Positions 16,952-25,650 of a stretch of 64,000 nt of DNA are shown here, in pieces. The DNA is taken from NCBI GenBank assembly GCA_019694805.1, contig JAIBBG010000010.1, positions 1-64,000 on the forward strand, read 5' to 3'. The notes below the pieces were generated by a model. The model was not told the origin of the DNA and did no database searches. It was given only the letters and a program-made list of their open reading frames with translations. The position numbers and the translations under genes are program-made. The stretch is from Flavobacteriales bacterium (lineage in GTDB: Bacteria > Bacteroidota > Bacteroidia > Flavobacteriales_D > Sanyastnellaceae). Position 1 is the stretch's first letter; each line of letters begins with the position of its first letter.

Positions 16952-17581
16952 TCAAACGAATTCTGTCTGGAATACTCTTTCATTGGATTTCAAATAGATC
17001 TTGCCATGCTCAATGGTGATCTCGCCGCTTGCATTCATTTTTCTTATGGCGCGAATGACTGTTTCTACGCGCAAACCTGTCATGCCGGCGATTTGTCTTC
17101 TTGTCATGGTCACTTTTTGCATTCTGGGACAGAAGCTTTTGCCAGTATTGCGCAAGTAATCAAGCAAGGTCTTGATGCGATGAGATGGAGATTGCGAGGC
17201 CAGTTCGCGGAATAGCAAATTGCGGTATGTAATTCTTGTGGAAAGAAGTTTTAAAAAATCATGAGTAATCTCCGGATTATCGTGCAAGAGTCGATGAAAG
17301 TCTTTCGTTTCTAAGTGATAAACGCGGCAAGGTTCATCGGCTATGAATGAAGAGGTGTAGGTCAAGTGATCAAATAACGATGTTTCCCCAAAGCACTCTT
17401 CCGGCATAATGATGTCGTGCAATGTTTCTTTATTCTTACCTTCAAGATTTGTCCAATTCACGGAGCCTGAAACCAATTGAAAGTATCCTGCACAATGTTC
17501 TCCTTCGCGGATAATCACATGGCCTGTGCGATATTCATTTAATACAGCTCCGTATTCAATAAGTAAATTTTTGGCGATCAT
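16952..17581 (-). CDS. Crp/Fnr-family transcriptional regulator
   Basis: The 209-residue protein has a cyclic-nucleotide-binding-like beta barrel (residues ~10-125, with GEHCAGYFQLVSG and ECFGETSLFD) and a C-terminal Crp-type winged helix (RRQIAGMTGLRVETVIRAIRKM near 165-186). It lacks the clustered N-terminal cysteines of an Fnr iron-sulfur sensor. The first gene upstream on the same strand is the H-NOX operon's kinase (ends 17879); a perfect Crp-type palindrome stands before that operon. Whether this protein binds it is unknown. Effector not deducible. Confidence 0.93.
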   Translation of the reverse strand: MIAKNLLIEYGAVLNEYRTGHVIIREGEHCAGYFQLVSGSVNWTNLEGKNKETLHDIIMPEECFGETSLFDHLTYTSSFIADEPCRVYHLETKDFHRLLHDNPEITHDFLKLLSTRITYRNLLFRELASQSPSHRIKTLLDYLRNTGKSFCPRMQKVTMTRRQIAGMTGLRVETVIRAIRKMNASGEITIEHGKIYLKSNERVFQTEFV

Positions 17582-17878
17582 GTTTATTTGTTCAATTTTT
17601 GGTTAGACAGGGCATAGCATTTTAGGTTAGGTACATGCCTGAACCGATTATTTTTCATCATTAGCTTTAGTTCTTCAATTTGCCGGCGAGCAAGCGAGTC
17701 TTGTGCCAAAATGCTAATCTTCATGGAATCAGCATGCTAAGATTTCGTGGAGCCATATACGTGTGCAGAATATGTATTTTATTTCCGAAAAATGGAAAAC
17801 AAGGTCATTGAATTTTCCATTGAACAGGCAAATTGAAGACGCTGAGTGAACGTTGATACCCTTCAACTAGAACTTCAA

Positions 17879-20800
17879 TCAATTCTCTGAATGGCTATCC
17901 TCCAAGGATGACATGGTGATGGAGCGGAGTTGGTCAATGAGTTGCTCTACCAAATGACGAGAGGGCAGATGAGAGTCGGTCGCTTCATTTTCGATTTGCT
18001 GGCAAAGCGAAGCGAGGTCATGCAGTTTGAGCAATGCCAGTCCCGGTCTGATCTTGTGAGCTATCTTCACAATCGAACCAAATTGATCATTCTTCAAGTA
18101 GTTTTCGAGTGAGAGAAGATCTTTTTGAATTCCATCATTGAACAGCTTTTTGAGATGTTGTATGTTCTGCGGCTCCATATCGGAAGGCCAACCAACGTGG
18201 GAAAAATCTGGTGTATGGTTTGGCGATGGATTATTCTGTTTAATCTTTCGATCTGAACTGAGGTATTCAATCACCTTGGTTTGAATATCGATATCTTCAA
18301 ATGGTTTAATGATGTAATCATTCATACCAATTTTGATGAATTCCTCCAGTTTGTGTTTGAAGGCATTGGCAGTAAGTGCAATGATCGGCGCATCTGTCAG
18401 TTGATGTTCACGAATGTATTTTGTGGTTTCAATGCCATCGAAATTTGGCATTTGAATGTCCATCAAGATCAAATCGAAATTCTTCTCTCTGATATACTCA
18501 ATCGCTTGAAGTCCATTCTCTGCTTCTTCAAGTGAACACTCAAGAGGAAGAAGAGACTGTCGTGCAATAAACCTATTGAGTTCATTGTCCTCAACAAGGA
18601 GAATAGACTTTCCTAATAGGGAAGGAGCATTTTGTTTTTTGGGGGCCGAATTGTTTTCGTTGTTACTGGCTTTTTCCAGAAATAAACGAATGGTAAACTG
18701 TGTTCCCTCGCCTTTGCTGCTTCGAACAGAAATACTCCCTTTCATCAGATGAACAAGATCTCGCGAAATGGCCATACCAAGACCGGTACCTTCGAAATTC
18801 CTGGCCGATGAATCTTCCTCCTGACTGAATTTTTCGAAGAGCTTCTGGGAGTAAGTCTCGGACATTCCCCGACCTGTATCCGTCACAGTGATTTCAAGGT
18901 TGGCCGTCGTCGTATTTTCTGCAAGCTGATGGACTGAAAGAAAGACATGACCTTGATCTGTAAATTTAATGGCGTTACCCACAATATTAATCAAAACTTG
19001 TTTGAGGCGGAGTTCATCGCCAAGAAGCAATGGGCTTATCTTTTCATCAACATGAATTTTCAATTCTATGTTCTTCTCTTCGGCTTGTGCATGAAATACC
19101 GAATAGAGATCGTTGCATACCTCGCGAATGCTGAATGGATTTACCTGGATGGTCATTTCTCCGGATTCGATTTTGGCCATATCAAGGATATTCCTCACGA
19201 TGGACAACAAATGCACGGCTGAAGTTTCTGCTTGTTTCAAATAGGGGAGTTGTCCGGGTAATGGTGATTCTTTCCCTATTTGCCTGATCATCCCAAGAAT
19301 CGCATGCAGTGGTGTTCTGATTTCATGGCTCATGTTGGCCAGGAAAAGTTCTTTTGCTTTGCTGGCAGCTTCAGCAAATGACTTTTCTTCTCCTAGTTGG
19401 CGTTCAAGCGTTTTTTGTTTCGTGATATCGAGGTGAATTCCAATGGAACCAATGAGACTGCCATTGTCATCGTAATTTGGTGCACCACTGATGAGCCAGA
19501 ATTTTTTCTCTCCTTGTTTGGTTGTAATTTCTAATTCATAGCTATCCGAAATTCCTTTTTCCCGAAGCGTATTTTTATCATACACCACTTCTGCATGCAC
19601 GTCTGTGGTCAATAATTTACTGGCCAATTGTCCTTTGAGTTCCTGGAGCGAATAACCCGACATGTCAAGCATGCTTTGATTGGCAAAAAGGATATGGTCA
19701 TCATGATCAACTTCCAGCAAACCGAGATTTATATTGGCAATGATGTTCCTGAACTTCTCTTCCTGACGGGCAAGTTGTTGTTCCCATTGTTGTCGATTTC
19801 GAATATTGATCAACATATGGCTGAAGAGCTCAAGCAACTTCAATTCAGATTCCGAGTACCTTCTTGCTGTGATGGATGAATCGAAACCAATGAAACCAAC
19901 GAGATTTTCAGAATCAATGATGGGAACCGTTATGAACGTTTTGATGCGATAGGTTCCATAACGTTCGATCATTCCAAGTTGCTCACTTTCTGAAAGCGAT
20001 TTGAAATCCGTAAGGGAAAAGGTCTTTCCTTCTCTGTGATTTCTGATAACCGGTTCAAAGCCTTCAAGAGGATGGCTATCATATTGCGTCATGCGCCTGG
20101 TAATTCCATCCACATTCCATTCAAATTTTAAATGGACAAAATTTTGTGTGAAGTCATAGTCAAAAATGTAGACGCGTTCTGATTTGAAGAATGTCCCCAG
20201 TTTTTTGAGAGATTCGTGAATGATCTGATCTTCACTGTGGTACTCGTTTTTCAAAAACAGAAAGGCGATGTCGATGAGCAATTCCTGTTGAAGGATCTCT
20301 GTTTTTAATGCAGCTTCAGCTATTTGTTGTGAGGTGATGTCTGTCATGTGACAGTCCATTCTCACAAAATTTCCGGATTGATCGCTGACCAATTTTCCTT
20401 TATGCCTGATCCACTTTTTCTTTCCTTCAGCAGTGATGATGATGTGTTCTTTTTCAAAAAAACCTTTTTCAAGCAATTGTTCCCGGAAGTCATATGCCAA
20501 CACATAATCTTGTTCTGTGAGAACTGTTTTCCACCAATCTTCCTTATTGAGCCAAAACTCTGGTGGATAACCAGTGAGTTGTTCAACAGAAGGAGTTACA
20601 AATGTTATAAGATGTTCTGGATAAGACGTGGTATAGACAACATCCGTCATTTCCAACAAAATGCTCTCGAGTACTTGTTTGGTTTCCCTTAATTCATTCT
20701 CATGATTCTTTTGGGAAGTGATATCAATCGCAAAAACAATGTATTTCTGATGGTGATCGGTTACATACTTCTGAATACTTTGTGCAATCCAAATCGCATT

Positions 20801-21544
20801 GTGATTTTTTTTGAGGAGAATGGACTCTATGCTGACAGATGGTTTGTCGGTTGTTTTCAAATGCATAATGGCATTTTTCAGCTCGGCAGCATGTATTCCA
20901 TTCATGAGTGAATACCCTGATTTTCCCATCAATTCTTGATTGGAATAACCAATTTTATGTTCAAAGCTTGTATTGACGGATTCGAGTACACCATTTTCAT
21001 CTACGGCGAAGATCATTTCTGATGCATTCTCCATGATCATGCGGTATCGCGACTCTGACTGACGAAGTTTTGAAGCACCTTCATGGACACTTTTCATCAG
21101 CGTATTCATTTCGTCAGAATGAATCTCCACTTGTTTCAATAAATGAAGGAAATCGAAGGTGGGATCATGAACCGCAAAATCTTTCAGGATTAATTCGTCT
21201 TCTTGCAAGGCATCCACAGAGTTGATCCACATGGTGCCGAGAAATGCCAATTCGTTGATCTGAGGTATGTGACTGATTTGACCGCGTAGTATCAATTTTT
21301 GTCTAACTCGATGTTTGAGATAAATCGGTTGACCGATTGTTCTCATGAGTTGATCTCGATCCCACGAGTGATAGTGAGGCCTAATGATTTCGAAGTGATC
21401 CAGAAGAGCCTCACCGGCAATATTGCCGAGTATTTTTTTTAAAGTCGTTCCGGTAGAGGCCATGATGAGGCCTTCATTGAAAACAATGTGAAAAGGAAAT
21501 AGCTGATCTACAAATTCTAGGATGGGTTTTTCCTTTAGTTCCAT
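17879..21544 (-). CDS. Hybrid sensor histidine kinase with H-NOX-associated domain, PAS/GAF array, receiver and HPt
   Basis: The 1221-residue kinase has, in order: an H-NOX-associated (HNOBA-type) domain at ~1-150 (FPFHIVFNEGLIMASTGTTL, GQISHI, AFLGTMWINSVDAL), a short coiled coil, PAS at ~165-285 and ~290-410, GAF at ~420-585, PAS at ~595-715, HisKA with MSHEIRTPLH, HATPase with NIVGNAIKF, DTGRGM and GTGLGM, a receiver at ~985-1105 (LLVEDNELN, LILMDIQMPNFDG, IKPF), and an HPt at the C-terminus with AHKIRPGLALL. No membrane segment is visible, so it is probably cytoplasmic. Its start overlaps the H-NOX gene by 10 bases. The inferred path is H-NOX, kinase, internal receiver, HPt, then the sigma-54 regulator. 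Confidence 0.93.
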   Translation of the reverse strand: MELKEKPILEFVDQLFPFHIVFNEGLIMASTGTTLKKILGNIAGEALLDHFEIIRPHYHSWDRDQLMRTIGQPIYLKHRVRQKLILRGQISHIPQINELAFLGTMWINSVDALQEDELILKDFAVHDPTFDFLHLLKQVEIHSDEMNTLMKSVHEGASKLRQSESRYRMIMENASEMIFAVDENGVLESVNTSFEHKIGYSNQELMGKSGYSLMNGIHAAELKNAIMHLKTTDKPSVSIESILLKKNHNAIWIAQSIQKYVTDHHQKYIVFAIDITSQKNHENELRETKQVLESILLEMTDVVYTTSYPEHLITFVTPSVEQLTGYPPEFWLNKEDWWKTVLTEQDYVLAYDFREQLLEKGFFEKEHIIITAEGKKKWIRHKGKLVSDQSGNFVRMDCHMTDITSQQIAEAALKTEILQQELLIDIAFLFLKNEYHSEDQIIHESLKKLGTFFKSERVYIFDYDFTQNFVHLKFEWNVDGITRRMTQYDSHPLEGFEPVIRNHREGKTFSLTDFKSLSESEQLGMIERYGTYRIKTFITVPIIDSENLVGFIGFDSSITARRYSESELKLLELFSHMLINIRNRQQWEQQLARQEEKFRNIIANINLGLLEVDHDDHILFANQSMLDMSGYSLQELKGQLASKLLTTDVHAEVVYDKNTLREKGISDSYELEITTKQGEKKFWLISGAPNYDDNGSLIGSIGIHLDITKQKTLERQLGEEKSFAEAASKAKELFLANMSHEIRTPLHAILGMIRQIGKESPLPGQLPYLKQAETSAVHLLSIVRNILDMAKIESGEMTIQVNPFSIREVCNDLYSVFHAQAEEKNIELKIHVDEKISPLLLGDELRLKQVLINIVGNAIKFTDQGHVFLSVHQLAENTTTANLEITVTDTGRGMSETYSQKLFEKFSQEEDSSARNFEGTGLGMAISRDLVHLMKGSISVRSSKGEGTQFTIRLFLEKASNNENNSAPKKQNAPSLLGKSILLVEDNELNRFIARQSLLPLECSLEEAENGLQAIEYIREKNFDLILMDIQMPNFDGIETTKYIREHQLTDAPIIALTANAFKHKLEEFIKIGMNDYIIKPFEDIDIQTKVIEYLSSDRKIKQNNPSPNHTPDFSHVGWPSDMEPQNIQHLKKLFNDGIQKDLLSLENYLKNDQFGSIVKIAHKIRPGLALLKLHDLASLCQQIENEATDSHLPSRHLVEQLIDQLRSITMSSLEDSHSEN

Positions 21545-22080
21545 GTGATTTTAAAGACCTGATGTGTACCAGGAGCATCATTTTCCGATAACATGACAAT
21601 TTCTACCGGGGTATTGTACAATTCGGAAAGACCTCCAATCAATCCAATCAAGAAATTGGTAAGTCCTTTTCTTCTGGATATATATTCCAAATGAAGTTCC
21701 TTCTCGCTGATCAGTGTTGTCTTGAATTCCGGTGGGGTCAACTTAGGATAAAGCATCATTACCCTGTTGTGAAATACAGGCAGACTCATCAGGAATTCGC
21801 TGAGCGAAGTTCCTCCGCTTGAAAGTAGATAACCATATTTTACGGACGCGGTTTTTAGAATCCACCAATTGCCCAGATCCTGTAAAATATCACCGACTGG
21901 TTTTTGTGTTTCATCAGCAATAGCAACAGCCAGCTTGTAAGTGATTTCATCATCATAGGGTTCACTGCTGACAAAAAAATCGTTTTCAACACCACTATTT
22001 TGTTTGATGTTCGACCAGGTATTTTCACCGTAATGATGCAATACCATTTCCTGGATTGATTTATTTACGATACCGTACAT
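21535..22080 (-). CDS. H-NOX (HNOB) haem nitric-oxide/oxygen-binding protein
   Basis: The 181-residue haem protein is the probable NO sensor of this operon. It begins with the family's MYG and has YDDEITYKL, GDILQDLGNWW, the proximal haem ligand His104 in FHNRVMMLYP, and the propionate-binding YxSxR motif as Tyr133, Ser135 and Arg137. In my hand alignment to the remembered Thermoanaerobacter sequence, the distal tyrosine that stabilises O2 corresponds to Asn142 here, suggesting an NO-selective rather than O2-binding pocket. It sits one base after the regulator stop and overlaps the kinase by 10 bases, so all three are one translational unit. Confidence 0.95.
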   Translation of the reverse strand: MYGIVNKSIQEMVLHHYGENTWSNIKQNSGVENDFFVSSEPYDDEITYKLAVAIADETQKPVGDILQDLGNWWILKTASVKYGYLLSSGGTSLSEFLMSLPVFHNRVMMLYPKLTPPEFKTTLISEKELHLEYISRRKGLTNFLIGLIGGLSELYNTPVEIVMLSENDAPGTHQVFKITWN

Positions 22081-22081
22081 G

Positions 22082-23430
22082 CTATTCCTTGATGATTTTG
22101 TTTTCTTTGATGAGTAAGTAAATTCTTGATTTGGCTATTTTAAGGTGTTCAGCGGTCCTCACAACATTCCAATCATAATGTTTGAGATGATGCAGGATGA
22201 TTTCAAGTTCGAATTCTTCAAGCGTTTTGGCTTTTTCTAGGTGGTTGATTTTAGAATTCAGGGGATAAAAACTGATGTCCTGTTCATCAATTACATGATC
22301 AGTGCACATCACACAAGCAAGATCAATAACCGCTTTGAGTTCTCTGACATTTCCGGGGAAGTCATGATTCATGAGTTTGTTTTTCGCGCCATCTGTTATC
22401 CGGAATTCTGGAAGCTCGTTCTTCGCCGAGAAGTCATGCATAAAATGGATGGCAAGGAGAAGAATATCGTTTCCACGTTTTCGCAATGAAGGAATATCTA
22501 TCGACAGTCCAACGATTCGGTAATAGAGATCTTCTCGGAATCGACCGGCTTTTACTTCTTCCGCAAGATTTTTATGTGTGGATGTGATCAGTCGAATATC
22601 AATCGGAATGGATTGATTGCTGCCAATATGATTCAGTTCTCTTTCCTGCAGTACCCGTAGCAACTTTGCTTGAAGTTGGATATCCATCTCTCCGATTTCA
22701 TCCAGAAAAAGGGTACCACCTTCTGCCTCTTCAAACTTACCTTTTCTTGTTTGTATGGCTCCGGTGAATGCTCCTTTTTCGAATCCGAATAGTTCGCTTT
22801 CGATCAATGTTGAAGGTATAGCTGCAACATTCACCGAGACAAATTTGGCCTTAGATCGCTTACTCTGTTGGTGAATTGCTTTGGCAAATACCTCTTTACC
22901 AACGCCTGTTTCTCCTGTAAGCGAAACATTGATATCCGATAAAGCTGCCTTTCTCGCCAGCACAATACACTTCTGCAAAACTTCTGAATTGCCTATTAAA
23001 TTTTGTTCGGAGTCAAAGTTGGTGCTAAGTTGTTCTTTGAGTTTTGCTACTTCTTTTTTCAGTGTAGCATTCTCCAAAAGATGCTGAATCGATTTGCGAA
23101 GCATCTCGTGGGTATGGTCGTCTTTCAGGATATAGTCTTTCGCTCCCGAGCGCAATAATTGCACAGCATTGCGAACATCGTCTTTACCACTGATGACGAT
23201 AATCGGTGTTTCCGGTACTGTTTCGAGAATTGATTGAATGAGCGCTTCACCGGTAATGTCGGGCAGACCAAGATCAGTGCAGATAATATCCGGACATTCA
23301 TTTACTCTTTTCAACAAGGACAAGCCACTCGTGAAAAGGTGGACTTCATAATCTGGATTCAAAGAGACCTGGTATTGCAGCAATTGACCATACCATTCAT
23401 CATCTTCAAGTATGAAGATTTTTTTGTCAT
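22082..23430 (-). CDS. Sigma-54-dependent response regulator (NtrC type), apparent frameshift near 5' end
   Basis: Expected length is about 449 residues: receiver (phospho-acceptor in [13 protein letters not shown]), AAA+ domain with [17 protein letters not shown] (sigma-54 contact) and [10 protein letters not shown], and a C-terminal Fis-type helix-turn-helix ([19 protein letters not shown]). The uninterrupted frame reaches back to a stop at 23440-23438 with no ATG, GTG or TTG before TTG 23383, which would delete the first receiver strand. ATG 23430 reads MTKK, then leaves frame at an A7 run (23425-23419); one extra A gives [18 protein letters not shown], a textbook receiver start. This is either an indel, an assembly error or programmed slippage. 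First gene of the H-NOX operon. Confidence 0.85.
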
Positions 23431-23734
23431 CAAAAAGTTATCGCTCGATTAAGTTAAATCATTATCGCTGAAAAAATGTGATCGTAGTCACAAAATTTCT
23501 TCAGCTTCAAAAAACTGTAAATGCGGTCACCTGTTCTGTAGTGCTCTGTTCAACAGGGAAATGACAACAATTACATTTCCTTTAACCTGTCAGAAGAACA
23601 TGAAATCCGTCCAAATATATTGTGATAAAATAACAAAAGATTCAACAAATTGTTCATCGAGATCAATGTATCCTCATCGCATTTCGCACGGTGAAATGGT
23701 GGCATGAACAAGAGGCTTGGACGCAATAGAAGAG
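23431..23734. other. Upstream region of the H-NOX operon
   Basis: About 300 bases hold the regulatory region of the H-NOX operon: the TGTGA-N6-TCACA palindrome at 23477-23492 and an imperfect inverted repeat CCTGTT/AACAGG at about 23530-23557. No convincing sigma-54 (GG-N10-GC) promoter or protein-coding frame is visible. Confidence 0.45.
23477..23492. promoter_or_regulatory. Crp-type palindrome TGTGATCGTAGTCACA
   Basis: This is a perfect 5-base inverted repeat TGTGA-N6-TCACA, identical to the enterobacterial CRP core consensus, 47 bases before the ATG at 23430 of the H-NOX operon. A Crp/Fnr protein is encoded just beyond the operon (16952-17581). It was the only such site I noticed in the window. 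Function is inference. Confidence 0.5.
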
Positions 23735-23768
23735 TTGCCATCACGATACATAAGGATCGTGATGGCAA
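23735..23768 (-). terminator. Hairpin downstream of the helical-repeat gene
   Basis: A perfect 13-base stem TTGCCATCACGAT/ATCGTGATGGCAA with an 8-base loop lies about 50 bases after the stop at 23817. The minus-strand tail CTCTTCT is only moderately T-rich, so it could be a terminator or an RNA 3' stabiliser. Confidence 0.55.
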
Positions 23769-23816
23769 AATACTTTTCGTTCTGATGGAGATGGAATAAT
23801 GCTTCGCAGTCAGAAA

Positions 23817-25343
23817 TTACTTCTGTCTCCGCTGAACAATTTCTTCAAAACTTTCACCGGAAATTTTACTTTCCAACCAACTCACAAAATCGAAATGTTT
23901 CATCAATACTTCGTCTTCAGGTTGCAGGACAAGCTTCTTGAGTTGCTCTTTGAATTGGAGCATGATATTCTTCTTTTCAGTGACGCTCTGCGTTCTGATC
24001 AGTTTTTTGAATTGTTCAATGATGAGTTTCTCCATCGGGAAATCGCGCATGCGTTTCTGAAGATAACGTGATGTCGATTTGATGGTGTATTCGAGTAAGT
24101 CATGATTGCCCAATTCGTAATGGATTACGAGATTGAAAAGGCGGGCATAACTATAGATGTCTTGACGCAAATCGTTTTCATTGTCATTCAGCACTTTATT
24201 CAACCATGACAATGCTTTGCTATGTTGGCCAGCGCCGAAATAGATATATGCGAATTGATAGAAGAATGCAAGTTCGTGTTCTTTATGAAGTTTGCCTTCA
24301 TAATTGGTCATCTGTCGGGTAATTTCTTCAACCTCTTTCACACCTTTATTGAATTGACCGGTGAAATGACTGAGACCAAGTTCGGCCAATCCCGTGTTTT
24401 TGAAAATCGTGGTTTCGAGATCGGGAAAATCAAATCCTTCTTCCTCTTTCAGTGATCTCATCAAAGCGATCATTTCTCTTGCTTCACTGTATCTGCCCAA
24501 ATCGGTAAGACAAGTGATGATGTTGGACAAAGTGCGGATATAACGCTTTGGTAAATCGCCACGTAATGCTTTGTGTTCATCGAGAATTTGTTTGACACGC
24601 ATGAATTTAGCCAACGCCGTTTCTGAATCACCATTGGCCATATTGCAAAAGGCTTGCGTATAGTAACAAATGGTAGCAGCACGCATGGAAAGAGCCGTGT
24701 TTTTTCCTTTGATCAATGGATGATTGACAATGTCTTCAATGATCCTGCGGTTTTCTTCCGTTCTTGAATAGCCGCCACTTCTGAATACGTAATTAATCTT
24801 GGAATAGAGAACGTGGTACTCTGCGAGATTGCGAAGTCGTTCCAACACATCTTTTTCTTCTTCGATGAGTTTGTCAAGGTCCACAAAACGCCCATCCTCA
24901 AAAGATTCTTCCAGCAATGTTTTTTCCCAGTTGATCAGTTCAAAGAGATAATAAAACTTCTCATATTTCTGAGCTATCTTCTTTGCACGTTCCAAAAACT
25001 TGCCGCATTCGTCGAATAACGCTTTGTTGTAAAGAATCTCAATGTTTTTGATCTCCTGCTTCAACATGCTACTCACAGATGTTTCTCCGTAATAGCTGCG
25101 AAGTGCTTTGAGGATCAATTTATATAAGTGATTTTTTTCTGAAGGAAGATGTTTGATGAACTTTTCTCCTTTGAAAGTCTTTTTCACGACCTCTTCATCA
25201 TACTCGCTCATCCTATCGATCAAATCGAATAGACGCACATAGTTTTTATCTCCGCTTTGAAGAGCACTTTGGAGTTTAAAGAATCTTTTCTCACTTTTAG
25301 TCAGTGATTTGATCAGATCAAAGAGTTCATTACTCGGTTTCAT
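23817..25343 (-). CDS. Helical-repeat (TPR-like) protein of unknown function
   Basis: The 508-residue soluble protein has no signal peptide or membrane segment. It begins MKPSNELFDLIKSLTKSEKRF and consists of amphipathic helices with TPR-like units (e.g. FAYIYFGAGQHSKALSWLNKVL near 360). I recognise it as a type common in Bacteroidota genomes but know no assigned function. It is divergent from the T9SS M1 peptidase at 25651 and upstream of the H-NOX operon on the same strand, but separated by a strong hairpin, so a functional link is unlikely. Confidence 0.82.
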   Translation of the reverse strand: MKPSNELFDLIKSLTKSEKRFFKLQSALQSGDKNYVRLFDLIDRMSEYDEEVVKKTFKGEKFIKHLPSEKNHLYKLILKALRSYYGETSVSSMLKQEIKNIEILYNKALFDECGKFLERAKKIAQKYEKFYYLFELINWEKTLLEESFEDGRFVDLDKLIEEEKDVLERLRNLAEYHVLYSKINYVFRSGGYSRTEENRRIIEDIVNHPLIKGKNTALSMRAATICYYTQAFCNMANGDSETALAKFMRVKQILDEHKALRGDLPKRYIRTLSNIITCLTDLGRYSEAREMIALMRSLKEEEGFDFPDLETTIFKNTGLAELGLSHFTGQFNKGVKEVEEITRQMTNYEGKLHKEHELAFFYQFAYIYFGAGQHSKALSWLNKVLNDNENDLRQDIYSYARLFNLVIHYELGNHDLLEYTIKSTSRYLQKRMRDFPMEKLIIEQFKKLIRTQSVTEKKNIMLQFKEQLKKLVLQPEDEVLMKHFDFVSWLESKISGESFEEIVQRRQK

Positions 25344-25650
25344 GGTGCAAATTAGTTTGGTTCTTTTAGGATTCCAAGCAAACTATTTACTGGACTTGGC
25401 CAAATTACCCTACCAGAATTCCTTTAAATTTTGAAAGGCATTGAAAAACAGCGTTATAGGTGAAGCCTAAGAAGTTGGAAAATAGGTTTCCTGCACCTTG
25501 TTCATAGGCCTTATTTTATCGTTCAAATGGTATTCTTTCGATGTTTTGCCGAAATGAGAATCTCTGACTTTTTATCCTCTTCAAGTAGTATTCACAGGTT
25601 AAAATATTGAACAGAATGAAAGGCTTCTCGCTAAAGTGTACATTTAGGCC
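25344..25650. other. Divergent intergenic region
   Basis: These 307 bases lie between divergent genes. On the minus strand TTG-N20-TAATTTG is a possible promoter for the helical-repeat gene, one base short of the -7 consensus; TACATTTA just before 25651 is one mismatch from it. No RNA, repeat or ORF is seen. Confidence 0.35.

Noticed and set aside
23571-23768. 65-codon minus-strand frame upstream of the H-NOX operon
   Set aside because: It begins in a terminator-like hairpin and its product has no protein-like pattern.
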